Below are positions 8,810-18,307 of a DNA stretch of 64,000 nucleotides, one piece after another (the first letter of the stretch is position 1; every line of letters begins with the position of its first letter). The DNA is taken from positions 1 through 64,000 of the forward strand of contig NZ_QTQI01000028.1 in NCBI RefSeq assembly GCF_003853705.1, read 5' to 3'. Both the position numbers and the translations under genes were made by a program. The DNA comes from Burkholderia sp. Bp8992 (GTDB lineage Bacteria > Pseudomonadota > Gammaproteobacteria > Burkholderiales > Burkholderiaceae). A model generated the notes under the pieces. It had not been told where the DNA came from. It saw only the letters and a program-made list of their open reading frames with translations, and ran no database searches.

Positions 8810-9327
8810 GCGTAACTCCTAAAAAATCGGCTAAAAACCAGGTATGGGTCGGCAACCTGCCGGCGGTCCGGGCTGGATGCATTTCATCCGAAAATCGGAC
8901 GAATCAGCCTGCCGGGGGCGTCGAACCCGCGCTGCTCAAGGAGCGTCGGCGACGCGACAGGCATAGAACGTTTGAAACGAAGACCCGTTGACAGGGGTTC
9001 GTAAAAAAACCTGGAATCGAACCCGGAGCCGATTATCTAGGGTTAATCCCGATACGGCGCACAACATTTCAAACACTTTACTTTGTTACAAAGGTGCAAC
9101 ACTTTGCAACCCGCGGACTTGGGTGTCCGTTCTAGAGTGGAAGGCCGTTTTGGCGATCCCTGTTAACCCGAGGCTGCCGGCAGCGTGATTCCGGCACACG
9201 AGGCAGGACGGGATGCCGGATTTTATCTCAAAATCGATCGCGAGCCCCTGGCCAAGGCAAGATTCGCGCAGCGCGACGCACGGCCTTGTTTACAATGCCG
9301 GATTATTCAGTCCGGGCGAACGTCGGC
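8810..9327. other. 518-bp intergenic region, low GC
   Basis: No convincing gene. Compared with its surroundings this stretch is AT-richer, especially 9000-9110. It has TTGACA at 8988-8993 without a good -10, a small inverted repeat CTTTG-TTA-CAAAG near 9083-9095, and GCAAC repeated in the next 20 bp. A plus-strand TACAAT at 9291-9296 is a possible -10 for the ABC exporter. A 66-codon frame inside the gap has no RBS and no family resemblance. Confidence 0.4.
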
Positions 9328-11208
9328 ATGCGATCCAGCCGCCACGCTCAATCACCGAATCACCGCACGCATATTTTGGAATCTCTCACCCCTGCCCAGC
9401 GCAACGCCCACAACGCGAAGCTGTCGAGCTACGCGCACCGGCCGATCGCGTTCCTGTTCCGCTACATCCGCCTCCATCCCGCCGCGCACCTCATCGTGCT
9501 CTGCAGCGTGCTGGCCGCCGTCGGCTGCGCGCTCGGCTCGCAGTACGCGATCAAGCACCTGATCGACGTACTCGCGACCGGGCGCCATCACCCGGGCCCG
9601 CTGTGGAGCGCGTTCGCGCTGCTCGTCGGGCTGATCGCGGCCGACAACCTGCTGTGGCGCGTCGGCGGCTGGGTCGCCGCGCACACGTTCGTCGCAGTGA
9701 CCGGCGACCTGCGGCGCGACCTGTTCCAGTACCTGATCGGCCATTCGCCGACGTATTACTCGGAGAAGCAGCCGGGCACGCTCGCGAGCCGCATCACGGC
9801 CACGTCGAACGCGGTCTACACGTCCGAGAACACGATGGCGTGGAACGTGCTGCCGCCGTGCATCGCGGTGATGGGCGCGATCCTGATGATCATCGTCGTC
9901 AATCCGCTGATGGCCGCCGGCCTGCTCGGCTGTTCGGCCGTGCTGTCCGTCATCCTGTTCAAGCTCGCCGGGCGCGGCTCGGCCCGTCACCATGCGTTCG
10001 CGGCGAAGGCCGCGGCGGTCGACGGCGAGCTCGTCGACGTGATCGGCAACATGGGGCTCGTGCGTGCGTTCGGCATGACGCTGCGCGAGCAGAAGCGCTT
10101 CGGCGCGACGGTCAAGGCCGAGATGGACGCGCGCCAGCAAAGCCTGCTCTATCTTGAAAAGCTGCGCCTGCTGCACGCGGTGATCACCGCGATGCTGTCG
10201 GCCGGCCTGCTCGGCTGGGCGCTGTGGCTGTGGGACCAGGGCCGCGCGACGTCGGGCGACATCGTGCTCGTCAGCTCGCTCGGCTTCACGATCCTGCACG
10301 GCACGCGCGACCTCGCGGTCGCGCTCGTCGACGTCACGCAGCACGTCGCGCGCCTGTCCGAGGCCGTGAAGACGCTGCTCGAGCCGCACGGGATGCCGGA
10401 CCGCTCCGACGCGCAGCCGCTGACGGCCACCGGCGGCCGCGTCGACTTCGAGCGCGTGACGTTCGCGTACCCGCACCGCCGCGCGATCCTCGACCACTTC
10501 GATCTCCATATCGAACCGGGACAGCGCGTCGGCCTGATCGGCAAGTCGGGCGCCGGCAAGTCGACCGTGCTCGCGCTGCTGCAGCGCTTCTACGACACGC
10601 AGGACGGCGTCGTGAAGGTCGACGGCCAGGACGTGAAGACGATCACGCAGGACAGCCTGCGCCATGCGATCGCGCTCGTGCCGCAGGACATCTCGCTGCT
10701 GCACCGGACGATCTACGACAACATCGCGTACGGCCGCCCCGAGGCGACCCGCGACGAAGTGCTCGCCGCCGCGCGTGACGCACGCTGCGCGGAGTTCATC
10801 GAGGCGATGCCGGAAGGCTATGACACGATCGTCGGCGACCGCGGCGTCAAGCTGTCGGGCGGCCAGCGCCAGCGCATCGCGATTGCGCGCGCGATCCTGA
10901 AGGATGCGCCGATCCTGCTGCTCGACGAAGCGACGTCGGCACTCGACAGCGCGTCCGAGGAAGCCATCCAGAGCGCGCTCGACCGCCTGATGGTCGGTCG
11001 CACGGTGATCGCGATCGCGCACCGCCTGTCGACGCTGCGCAACTTCGACCGGATCATCGTGATGAGCAACGGCAAGGTGATCGACGACGGCCCGCCCGAC
11101 GTGCTGCGCAACCGCCCCGGCCTGTACCGCGACCTGCTCGCGAAACAGCACGGCCGCCATCACGCGGCCCCCGACGGCAACACGCCGACCGGCGAGCGCG
11201 TGGCCTGA
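9328..11208 (+). CDS. ABC exporter, fused membrane and ATPase domains (MsbA/ATM-like)
   Basis: About 626 residues, a half-transporter that should work as a homodimer in the inner membrane. Residues about 35-330 form a six-helix type-1 exporter domain; the ATPase follows with Walker A GKSGAGKS (405-412), Q-loop VPQDIS, signature LSGGQRQR (509-516), Walker B ILLLDEATSALD (530-541) and H-loop AIAHRLS. The order matches MsbA and related lipid or multidrug exporters. The start is uncertain: the frame opens at 9286, but TACAAT at 9291-9296 looks like a -10 box, so the ATG at 9328 is preferred. The substrate cannot be told from sequence, and a second, genuine msbA may exist elsewhere. Confidence 0.88.
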   Translation: MRSSRHAQSPNHRTHILESLTPAQRNAHNAKLSSYAHRPIAFLFRYIRLHPAAHLIVLCSVLAAVGCALGSQYAIKHLIDVLATGRHHPGPLWSAFALLVGLIAADNLLWRVGGWVAAHTFVAVTGDLRRDLFQYLIGHSPTYYSEKQPGTLASRITATSNAVYTSENTMAWNVLPPCIAVMGAILMIIVVNPLMAAGLLGCSAVLSVILFKLAGRGSARHHAFAAKAAAVDGELVDVIGNMGLVRAFGMTLREQKRFGATVKAEMDARQQSLLYLEKLRLLHAVITAMLSAGLLGWALWLWDQGRATSGDIVLVSSLGFTILHGTRDLAVALVDVTQHVARLSEAVKTLLEPHGMPDRSDAQPLTATGGRVDFERVTFAYPHRRAILDHFDLHIEPGQRVGLIGKSGAGKSTVLALLQRFYDTQDGVVKVDGQDVKTITQDSLRHAIALVPQDISLLHRTIYDNIAYGRPEATRDEVLAAARDARCAEFIEAMPEGYDTIVGDRGVKLSGGQRQRIAIARAILKDAPILLLDEATSALDSASEEAIQSALDRLMVGRTVIAIAHRLSTLRNFDRIIVMSNGKVIDDGPPDVLRNRPGLYRDLLAKQHGRHHAAPDGNTPTGERVA

Positions 11209-11229
11209 CGCCGCCCGCATACGGCCGAC

Positions 11230-11266
11230 AAAAAAAGCCGCAGTGCGTCACGCACTGCGGCTTTTT
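11230..11266. terminator. bidirectional terminator between the ABC exporter and otsA
   Basis: A perfect stem (AGCCGCAGTGCG / CGCACTGCGGCT, loop TCA) with A6 on the left and T5 on the right. It serves both convergent transcripts. Confidence 0.95.
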
Positions 11267-11287
11267 CATTGCGCCGGGAGCAGCCGG

Positions 11288-12676
11288 TCAGACGTGCTGC
11301 AAATCGCGCAGGAAGTTGTCGCGCCACACCGACACGTTGTTCTCGCGCAGTTGCGCGATCATGTCCGCGTAGCGCGCGCGCCGCTCGGCGAGCGGCATCG
11401 TCAGCGCCTGCGACAGCGCATCGGCCATCCCGTCGATGTCGATCGGATTGACGATCAGTGCGCCCGTCAGCTCGCGTGCAGCGCCCGCGAAACGCGACAG
11501 CACCAGCACGCCCGGATCGTCCGGGTTCTGCGCGGACACGTATTCCTTCGCGACGAGGTTCATCCCGTCGCGCAGCGGCGTCACGAAGCCCACGCGCGCA
11601 AGCCGGTACAGCGCGGCCAGCACCTGGCGGTCGTACTGGCGGTGAATGTAGAGGATCGGCGCCCAGTCGAGCTCCGCGTAGCGCCCGTTGATGCGCCCCG
11701 ACTCCGCCTCCAGCTGCAGCCGGATGTCCTGGTACGCGCGCAGGTCCGCGCGCGTCGACGGTGCGATCTGCAGGAACGACACGCGGTTGCGGATCGACGC
11801 CTGGTGCTCGAGCAGCTTCTCGAATGCACGGAAACGCTCGACGAGCCCCTTCGAATAATCGAGCCGGTCGACGCTCATGATCAGCTGCCGCCCGCGCAGC
11901 GACGTCGCGAGCGTGCGCACGGCCTTGCCCTGCTCACCGGCCTGCGCGAGCGACGCGATCTCGTCCGGATACACGCCGATCGGATAGGCGGCCGCACGCA
12001 GCGTCTGGCCGAATGCGCGCACGCGCACCGTGTTGTACCCGTTGCGCTCGACCTCGCCGCCCGCTTCGAATTCGACGTAGTCGCAGAATGCGCGCAAGTC
12101 GGGTTCGGTCTGGAAGCCGAGCAGGTCGAACGCGCACAGCGACTCGACGAGCTCGCGGTGCGGCGGCACGTTGACGAGCACCTGAGCGGCCGGAAACGGG
12201 ATGTGCAGGAAGAAGCCGATCCGGTTCTTCACGCCGGCATCGCGCAGCGCGCGCGCGAACGGGATCAGGTGATAGTCGTGCACCCAGATCACGTCGTCGT
12301 CCTGCAGCAGCGGCACGAGCTGCTGCGCGAGCCACACGTTGACGCGGCGGTAGCCGTCGAATTCGTGGCGGTCGTACTGGATCAGGTCCGCGCGGTAATG
12401 GAACGCGGGCCACAGCGTCGCGTTCGAGAAGCCACGGTAGTACTGGTCGTAATCGCGGCGCGCCAGCCCGACGGTCGCGAACGTCACGGGCCCGCGCTCC
12501 TCGACGTGGATCTGCGGCTGCGGCGCGCCGGACGCGACGACCTCGCCGCTCCAGCCGAACCACATGCCGCCCGTCTCCTTCAGTGCGTCATAGACGCCGA
12601 TCGCCAGGCCGCCCGCCGCCGGTTCGCCTTCCGAAATCGGTGCGACGCGGTTTGAAACGATGATGAGCCGGCTCAT
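11288..12676 (-). CDS. otsA: trehalose-6-phosphate synthase
   Basis: A 462-residue GT20 retaining glycosyltransferase that joins UDP-glucose and glucose-6-phosphate to trehalose-6-phosphate. The family landmarks are SNRVAP at the N-terminus, [26 protein letters not shown]-like [30 protein letters not shown] and a C-terminal [11 protein letters not shown] loop that binds the nucleotide. Length is close to E. coli OtsA (474). Its ATG overlaps the otsB stop (ATGA), so the two are translationally coupled as otsB-otsA. Trehalose is a stress and osmotic protectant in Burkholderia. Confidence 0.97.
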   Translation of the reverse strand: MSRLIIVSNRVAPISEGEPAAGGLAIGVYDALKETGGMWFGWSGEVVASGAPQPQIHVEERGPVTFATVGLARRDYDQYYRGFSNATLWPAFHYRADLIQYDRHEFDGYRRVNVWLAQQLVPLLQDDDVIWVHDYHLIPFARALRDAGVKNRIGFFLHIPFPAAQVLVNVPPHRELVESLCAFDLLGFQTEPDLRAFCDYVEFEAGGEVERNGYNTVRVRAFGQTLRAAAYPIGVYPDEIASLAQAGEQGKAVRTLATSLRGRQLIMSVDRLDYSKGLVERFRAFEKLLEHQASIRNRVSFLQIAPSTRADLRAYQDIRLQLEAESGRINGRYAELDWAPILYIHRQYDRQVLAALYRLARVGFVTPLRDGMNLVAKEYVSAQNPDDPGVLVLSRFAGAARELTGALIVNPIDIDGMADALSQALTMPLAERRARYADMIAQLRENNVSVWRDNFLRDLQHV

Positions 12677-13425
12677 GCGTGCGGCTGCCCCGCGCCGAGC
12701 CAGCGCGCGATCTGCTCATGCAGCGCGTCGACCGAGTCGAGCCGCATGCGGGCCGACGTCTCGCCCGCGCCGACCTTGATCGACAGGCCGCCGCGCGCAT
12801 TGACCACCGCGAAGCCCTTCTCGTCGGTCAGGTCGTCGCCCGCGAACAACGGCACGCGCCCCGCGAACGGCGGTTCGTCGAGGAACGCGGCCAGTGCGCG
12901 CCCCTTGTCGACGCCCTTCGGCTTGATCTCGAACACCATCTTGCCGGGCTGCAGCACGTACGCATCGGCATAGTCGGCCACGAGACGCTCGGCCGCTTCG
13001 CGCGCCGCCGCCTCGCGCTCGGGCGCGTTGCGGAAGTGCAGCGCGACGGCCGCGCCCTTGATTTCGAGCAGCATGCCCGGATGGCGGTCGACGACGCCCG
13101 CCAGCTCGCGCTCGATGCGCAGCAGGCGTTCGTCGTTGAAGCCGATGCGCTGCGTGTCGCCGTTCGCATCGCGGCGCTCCGCGCCGTGCAGGCCCGCGAT
13201 CGGCAGGTCGGGCATCTTCAGGAACGTGTCGAGGTTGTCGATGCCGCGCCCCGACACGACCGCGACCGCGCCGTGCGTGCGGCGGCGCAGCTCGTCGAGC
13301 AGCGTCAGCAGCGACGGCGGGACGTGAATGCTGTCGGGAGTCGGCGCGAGTTCGACGAGCGTGCCGTCGAAGTCGAAGAAGAACGCGGTATCGGTCAGGG
13401 ACAGGGAAGCCGGAACGGATTGCAT
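12673..13425 (-). CDS. otsB: trehalose-6-phosphate phosphatase
   Basis: A 250-residue HAD hydrolase that dephosphorylates trehalose-6-phosphate, completing the OtsAB pathway. Motif I FFFDFDGTL holds the nucleophile D18 and D20; motif II is VVSGR, the lysine is in EIKPKGVDKG, and motif IV is FAGDDLTDE. The ATG at 13425 is chosen; a TTG at 13455 is in frame but neither has a strong RBS. First gene of a two-gene operon with otsA, overlapping by 4 bases. Confidence 0.95.
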   Translation of the reverse strand: MQSVPASLSLTDTAFFFDFDGTLVELAPTPDSIHVPPSLLTLLDELRRRTHGAVAVVSGRGIDNLDTFLKMPDLPIAGLHGAERRDANGDTQRIGFNDERLLRIERELAGVVDRHPGMLLEIKGAAVALHFRNAPEREAAAREAAERLVADYADAYVLQPGKMVFEIKPKGVDKGRALAAFLDEPPFAGRVPLFAGDDLTDEKGFAVVNARGGLSIKVGAGETSARMRLDSVDALHEQIARWLGAGQPHA

Positions 13426-13705
13426 CGATTCGATAGTCTGAGGGCCGGCCGGCAAACGCAGGCCGCCACTGCGCGAATGGGTTTGTGCGCATCTTACCGC
13501 GCCTGCGCACCGAGATGGGCGAAACCGGTACGTCGCCGGCCTCGCGCTGCCGCCCGCGTCAACTGCGACATATTGCCCCGCTCGCCCGCCCCGTACGGGT
13601 TTCGAAAGGACGCGGGCGCGCGAATTGCGCTACAGTCGCAACCGCCTGCCGCGCGACGCATGGCATCGCGCCGGCCGGTATCTTTCCGACCGATCGAGCC
13701 CCAGG

Positions 13706-14341
13706 ATGTCGTCTGCCCGTCCCGCGCCGCACCGGCGCTTCTCCCGCCTCATCCGCACGGCTGCGGCCCTCGCCGCCGCCGTGGCGCTCGCCGCGTGCAC
13801 GCACGACGAGCCGCGCTGGAACCTGACCAACGTCACCGGCCACCTGCCCGACCTGTCGTTCACGCTCACGGGCGGCGACGGCCGCCCCGTCGGCGCCGAT
13901 GCGTTCCACGGCCGCGTCGCGCTCGTCTACTTCGGCTACACGCACTGCCCCGATGTCTGCCCCGAAACGATGGCGCGGCTGATGGACGTGCTCGGCAAGC
14001 TCGGCCCGCAGGCCAACGACGTGCGCATCCTGTTCGTGTCGGTCGATCCCGCGCGCGACACGCCGCAGCTGATGCAGTCGTACGTCGCCGCGTTCGACGC
14101 CGCGCACGCGCGCGGCCTGACCGGCACCGACGGCCAGATCGAATCGCTCGCGAAACGCTATCGCGTCGCGTACCAGATGGAAAAACGCGATCCGTCCGGC
14201 GGCTACGAAGTCACGCACAGCTCGGCCGTCTACATCTTCGACGCAACCGGACGCGCGCGCCTGCTCGCGACCGATCGCGATTCGCCCGACGCCATCGCCG
14301 CCGATGTGCGCCGGATCATCGACACTGCCTCACCGACCTGA
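13706..14341 (+). CDS. SCO1/SenC family copper-binding lipoprotein
   Basis: A 211-residue membrane-anchored periplasmic protein. A basic start and hydrophobic segment end in the lipobox LAAC (Cys31), so it is a lipoprotein. The thioredoxin-like fold carries CPDVC (C81, C85) and the third copper ligand H171 in VTHSSAV, the complete Cu site of Sco proteins that load the Cu-A centre of cytochrome oxidase. The ATG at 13706 follows CCCCAGG. It heads a three-gene unit with a PCuAC chaperone and a CtaG-like membrane protein, which together point to oxidase copper delivery. Confidence 0.94.
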   Translation: MSSARPAPHRRFSRLIRTAAALAAAVALAACTHDEPRWNLTNVTGHLPDLSFTLTGGDGRPVGADAFHGRVALVYFGYTHCPDVCPETMARLMDVLGKLGPQANDVRILFVSVDPARDTPQLMQSYVAAFDAAHARGLTGTDGQIESLAKRYRVAYQMEKRDPSGGYEVTHSSAVYIFDATGRARLLATDRDSPDAIAADVRRIIDTASPT

Positions 14342-14349
14342 ATTCCGAC

Positions 14350-14796
14350 ATGAAGACGAAGACGACCCTCAAGACGTTCGCCCTCCTCGCCGCGCTGTGC
14401 GCCGGCGCCCAAGCGTATGCCGCCGGTGCGATCACCGCGCAGGGCGCATGGGTGCGCTGGCTGCCGAACAAGCTGCCGGCGGGCGGCTACGTGACGCTCG
14501 TGAACACTGGCGACAAGCCCGTCGATCTCGTCGACGTCGACAGTCCCGACTACGGGATGGCGATGCTGCACCAGACCGTGTCGAACGGCTCGACGCAGAA
14601 GATGGAAATGGTCGACAAGCTGACGATCCCCGCACGCGGCAAGGTCGACATCGCGCCAGGCAGCTATCACTTCATGCTCGAGGAGCCGAAGCACGCGATC
14701 AAGCCGGGCGACACCGTGCACCTGCGCCTGAAATTCTCCGACGGCGAAACCGTCGACGCACCGTTCGCCGTGAAGTCGCCGGCCCAGACGAAGTAA
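14350..14796 (+). CDS. periplasmic copper chaperone PCu(A)C
   Basis: A 148-residue secreted protein with a Sec signal peptide (residues 1-25, ending QAYAAG). The cupredoxin-like PCuAC (DUF461) domain shows the conserved Met/His copper ligands in AMLHQT, TQKMEM and YHFMLEEP. PCuAC proteins pass Cu(I) to Sco1 and to the oxidase Cu-A site. It starts 8 bases after the Sco gene stops, so the two are co-transcribed and functionally linked. Confidence 0.93.
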   Translation: MKTKTTLKTFALLAALCAGAQAYAAGAITAQGAWVRWLPNKLPAGGYVTLVNTGDKPVDLVDVDSPDYGMAMLHQTVSNGSTQKMEMVDKLTIPARGKVDIAPGSYHFMLEEPKHAIKPGDTVHLRLKFSDGETVDAPFAVKSPAQTK

Positions 14797-14806
14797 GCCG
14801 CGCGCG

Positions 14807-15676
14807 ATGAACCTCCTGTACTGGCTCGATCCGTGGGAACCGTCGCCGACCGTCGTCATCGCGGTACTGGCGGCGGCCGTGCTGTTCGCGCGCGGCGCGA
14901 AGAAGGCGAAGGTGACGCCGCTGCGGCAGTTCTCGTTCTGGTTCGGGCTGACGGCGCTCTATATCGCGCTGCATACGCGGCTCGACTATTTCTTCGAGCA
15001 CGAGTTCTTCCTGCACCGCGCGCAGCACCTCGTGCTGCACCACCTCGGGCCGTTCTTCATCGCGCTGTCGTATCCGGGCGCCGCGATCCGCGCGGGCATC
15101 CCGTTCAGCTGGCGGCAGCGCTTCGTGCGCCCCGCGCTCGCGTGGGCGCCCGTGCGCGCGACGCTCGACGTGGTGTTTCATCCGGTCGTCGCGGTCGTGC
15201 TGTTCGTCGGGCTGATCTATTTCTGGCTGCTGTCGCCGATCCACTTCATCGCGATGCTCGACTGGCGCCTCTATCGCGTGATGAACTGGAGCATGGTGAT
15301 CGACGGGCTGCTGTTCTGGTGGCTGGTGGTCGATCCGCGGCCCGCGCCGCCCGCGCGGCTGTCGCCGGGCCGCCGGATCCTGATCGTCGTCGCGGCGATT
15401 CCGCCGCAGATCGCGCTCGGCGCGCTGATCTTCTTCACGCCGCACGAGCTGTATCCGATCTACTCGATCTGCGGCCGCGCGTTCACGTGGCTGAGCCCGC
15501 TGCGCGATCAGCAGATCGGCGGGCTGCTGCTGTGGATTCCGGGCTCGATGATGAGCGTGATCGGCGCGCTGATCGCGCTGCGGCACTGGCTGCGGCTGTC
15601 CGCGCGCGGCCGCCTGATCGGCGAACGCGCGGTGCGGCACGCGGACAAGCCGCCGGTGCCGCGCGCCGCGCACTGA
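14807..15676 (+). CDS. CtaG/Caa3-type cytochrome oxidase assembly membrane protein
   Basis: A 289-residue polytopic protein with about seven hydrophobic helices and conserved histidines in helix caps (HTRLDYFFEHEFFLHRAQHLVLHH region, about 47-70, and HFIAML). This matches the caa3_CtaG family, inner-membrane proteins tied to copper insertion in haem-copper oxidases. It begins 10 bp after the PCuAC gene, completing the cluster. It is unrelated to Cox11, which is also sometimes called CtaG. Confidence 0.88.
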   Translation: MNLLYWLDPWEPSPTVVIAVLAAAVLFARGAKKAKVTPLRQFSFWFGLTALYIALHTRLDYFFEHEFFLHRAQHLVLHHLGPFFIALSYPGAAIRAGIPFSWRQRFVRPALAWAPVRATLDVVFHPVVAVVLFVGLIYFWLLSPIHFIAMLDWRLYRVMNWSMVIDGLLFWWLVVDPRPAPPARLSPGRRILIVVAAIPPQIALGALIFFTPHELYPIYSICGRAFTWLSPLRDQQIGGLLLWIPGSMMSVIGALIALRHWLRLSARGRLIGERAVRHADKPPVPRAAH

Positions 15677-15703
15677 CCGTTGCGCGGCGCGGCGCGTCGC
15701 GCA

Positions 15704-16189
15704 TCACGCGCGCGCGCTGCTCATCCACACGTGCGGGATGCCGTCCTCGTCGTGCACGTCCGAACTCGGCGTGAAGCCGAACGCCCCGTAGAAACGCTGC
15801 AAGTGAGCCTGCGCATGCAGGCTCACCGGCGTATCCGGCCACTGCGCGCGGATATGCTCGAGCGCGCGCGACAGCAGCCCGTTGCCGAGGCCCGCGCCAC
15901 GAAACGCGGCGGTCGTCAGCACGCGGCCGATCCGCACGTCGGTGTGTTGCGCATCGGGCAGCAGCACGCGCAGATAGCCGGCCAGGCGGCCGGCCGGATC
16001 GAATGCGGCGAGGTGCCACGCGACCTGGTCCGCGTCGTCGATGTCGCGATACACGCAGTTCTGCTCGACGACGAACACGGCGCTGCGCGCCTCGAGGATC
16101 GAATAGACCTCGCGCGCCGTCAGCGCGTCGAAGGATTTCCAGCGCCAGTCGAGATCGGCGGCGTTCGGGGATGCGGCGGATGCGTTCAT
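15704..16189 (-). CDS. GNAT acetyltransferase, ElaA-like
   Basis: A 161-residue single-domain GNAT protein. The acetyl-CoA site appears as VLTTAAFRGAGLGNGLL (about 90-106), and the N-terminal WRWKSFDALTAREVYSILEAR plus VFVVEQNCVYRDID are typical of the ElaA subgroup, whose substrate is unknown. It faces the CtaG-like gene tail to tail with only 27 bp between stops, and lies downstream of the pirin terminator, so it has its own promoter in 16190-16280. Confidence 0.88.
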   Translation of the reverse strand: MNASAASPNAADLDWRWKSFDALTAREVYSILEARSAVFVVEQNCVYRDIDDADQVAWHLAAFDPAGRLAGYLRVLLPDAQHTDVRIGRVLTTAAFRGAGLGNGLLSRALEHIRAQWPDTPVSLHAQAHLQRFYGAFGFTPSSDVHDEDGIPHVWMSSARA

Positions 16190-16282
16190 GTACGGCCCTG
16201 ATTCAGGCGCGCCGGCCGGCGCGCGACAATCAACGATTATGCCTCCAAGCGCACATCGTGCGCGACCGCTTGCTCGCGCACG

Positions 16283-16310
16283 AAAAAAAGGCCCCGCATG
16301 GCGCGGGGCC
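16283..16310 (-). terminator. terminator of the pirin gene
   Basis: Stem GGCCCCGC/GCGGGGCC with loop ATGGC; on the minus strand it is followed by seven T. It lies 24 bp after the pirin stop. Confidence 0.92.
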
Positions 16311-16333
16311 TGTTCGTCATGCCGTCATGACCG

Positions 16334-17200
16334 TCATGCCGGCATCTGGCCGAAGCGGCCGCCGTTGAAGTCCTCGATCGCGGTACGGATCTCCGCTTGC
16401 GAGTTCATCACGAACGGCCCGTAGCCGACGACCGGCTCGTCGATCGGCTCGCCGCTCAGGATCAGCAGCTTCGCGTCGCCGTTTGCCTCGATCTCGACAT
16501 CGCTGCCGTCGCGACCGAGTTGCACGAACTGCGCTTCGCGAGCGACCGTCTCGCCGTTCACCTGCACGGTGCCGCTCAGCACGACCACCGCGAGCGTGCG
16601 CCCTTCGGCGACCGGGAACCGCGCATGACCGCCTGCCACGAGCCGCACGTCCCACACGTCGATCGGCGTGTGCGTGCGGGCCGGGCCGCGTCGCCCGTCG
16701 AGTTCACCGGCGATGATCCGCGCACGCCCTGCCCCCTCCGGCAGCTCGACCACGGGGATGTCCGCGTTCAGCAGCGTCTGATAGCCGGGCGCGCCCATCT
16801 TGTCGGCGGCGGGCAGGTTCACCCACAGCTGGACCATCTCGAGCGCACCACCGCGCTTCGTAAACGCTTCCGAGTGGAATTCCTCATGGAGGATCCCGCT
16901 CGCGGCCGTCATCCATTGCACGTCGCCCGGGCCGATCACGCCGCCTGCGCCGGTCGAGTCGCGGTGTGCGACTTCGCCGTCATAGACGATCGTCACCGTT
17001 TCGAACCCGCGGTGCGGATGCTGGCCGACGCCGCGCGGCGCCGTGGCCGGCTCGAACGTCGCGGGGCCTGCGTAGTCGAGCAGCAGGAACGGGCTCAGGT
17101 GCGTGCCGTGAGACTGGTAGCTGAACATCGAACGCACCGGGAAACCGTCGCCGACCCAATGGCCGCGCGGCGCACTGTACACACCCTGGATCTTCTTCAT
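16334..17200 (-). CDS. pirin family protein
   Basis: A 288-residue bicupin. The N-terminal cupin contains the metal-binding HPHRGFETVT and HEEFHSE motifs of pirins, and the C-terminal pirin_C domain ends in VGYGPFVMNSQAEI. Bacterial pirins include quercetin-2,3-dioxygenases and redox-linked co-regulators; which applies here is unknown. Start 17200 has GGAGAAGGCA directly upstream; ATGs at 17242 and 17251 lack this. It is divergent from a LysR regulator that is its likely controller. Confidence 0.92.
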   Translation of the reverse strand: MKKIQGVYSAPRGHWVGDGFPVRSMFSYQSHGTHLSPFLLLDYAGPATFEPATAPRGVGQHPHRGFETVTIVYDGEVAHRDSTGAGGVIGPGDVQWMTAASGILHEEFHSEAFTKRGGALEMVQLWVNLPAADKMGAPGYQTLLNADIPVVELPEGAGRARIIAGELDGRRGPARTHTPIDVWDVRLVAGGHARFPVAEGRTLAVVVLSGTVQVNGETVAREAQFVQLGRDGSDVEIEANGDAKLLILSGEPIDEPVVGYGPFVMNSQAEIRTAIEDFNGGRFGQMPA

Positions 17201-17310
17201 TGCCTTCTCCGAATTGCGGCGAAACACGTGTTTCGCATCCATGAGTAGCAATATAGAGGTGGAACGATCGATCCGGTAGACTGCCGAAATCGCACTCAGC
17301 GTTCTATTTC

Positions 17311-18228
17311 ATGAACGATAAAGCACGGGATCTGAACGATCTCTACTACTTCGTGCAGGTCGTCGAACACGGCGGCTTCGCGCCGGCGGGGCGTGCGCTG
17401 GACATGCCGAAATCGAAGCTCAGCCGCCGCATCGCGCTGCTCGAGGCGCGGCTCGGCATGCGGCTGATCCAGCGTTCGACGCGCCGTTTCACGGTCACCG
17501 ACGTCGGCCAGACCTACTACGCGCACTGCCGCGCGATGCTCGTCGAGGCCGATGCGGCCGACGAGGCGATCGCGCTGCTGCACGAGGAGCCGCGCGGCAT
17601 CGTGCGCGTCAGCTGCCCGATCGTGCTGCTCGATTCGCTGGTCGGTGCGATGATTGCCGCGTTCATGGCCGCGTGCCCGCGTGTCGAGATTCATCTGGAA
17701 GCGACCAACCGGCGTGTCGACGTGGTCGGCGAAGGCATCGACGTCGCGATCCGCGTGCGCCCGCCGCCGCTCGAAGACAGCGATCTCGCGCTGCGCGTGC
17801 TGGCCGAGCGCGGCCAGTGCCTCGTCGCGAGCCCTGCACTGCTGCGCGAGCACGGCGCGCCGGCCGTTCCCGCCGATCTCACGCGCCTGCCGAGCCTCGA
17901 TCACGGCGTGCCGCAGTCCACCCACGTGTGGCGGCTGCGCGGGCCCGATGGCGCGCACGCGGAAATCCATCACCAGCCGCGCTTCGTGACGGGCGGCATG
18001 CTCGCGCTGCGCGCGGCGGCCGTCGCCGGTGTCGGCGTCGTGCAGTTGCCGACGATGATGGTGCGCGACGAGGTCGCGCGCGGCGAACTGGTCACCGTGC
18101 TGCCGGACTGGGCGCCGCGCCGCGAGATCGTGCACGCGGTGTTCGCGTCGCGCCGGGGGTTGCTGCCTGCGGTGCGCGCGCTGCTCGACTTCCTCGCGGA
18201 ACGGTTTGCCGAACTCGAACCCGACTGA
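17311..18228 (+). CDS. LysR-family transcriptional regulator
   Basis: A 305-residue LTTR: N-terminal winged helix-turn-helix (DLYYFVQVVEHGGFAPAGRA, through STRRFTVTDVG, residues 8-66) and a C-terminal periplasmic-binding-protein-like effector domain (about 92-298). The start codon is 110 bp from the divergent pirin gene. LysR/pirin pairs sharing a divergent promoter are frequent in Proteobacteria, so it probably activates or represses the pirin gene and itself. The effector is unknown. Confidence 0.93.
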   Translation: MNDKARDLNDLYYFVQVVEHGGFAPAGRALDMPKSKLSRRIALLEARLGMRLIQRSTRRFTVTDVGQTYYAHCRAMLVEADAADEAIALLHEEPRGIVRVSCPIVLLDSLVGAMIAAFMAACPRVEIHLEATNRRVDVVGEGIDVAIRVRPPPLEDSDLALRVLAERGQCLVASPALLREHGAPAVPADLTRLPSLDHGVPQSTHVWRLRGPDGAHAEIHHQPRFVTGGMLALRAAAVAGVGVVQLPTMMVRDEVARGELVTVLPDWAPRREIVHAVFASRRGLLPAVRALLDFLAERFAELEPD

Positions 18229-18307
18229 GCACTGCAGACCGCGCGCGCGTGCCGTAGACTGCGGTACGCGCCACGCGCATTTTCACAACCCTTATCGCTT
18301 TCCCGCC

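Noticed and set aside
8988-9188. A 66-codon frame in the intergenic gap before the ABC exporter
   Set aside because: No RBS, no conserved features, and spans likely promoter DNA.
9352-11220. A 622-codon frame opposite the ABC exporter
   Set aside because: Same codon-bias artefact; Arg/Ala/Asp-rich with no recognisable fold.
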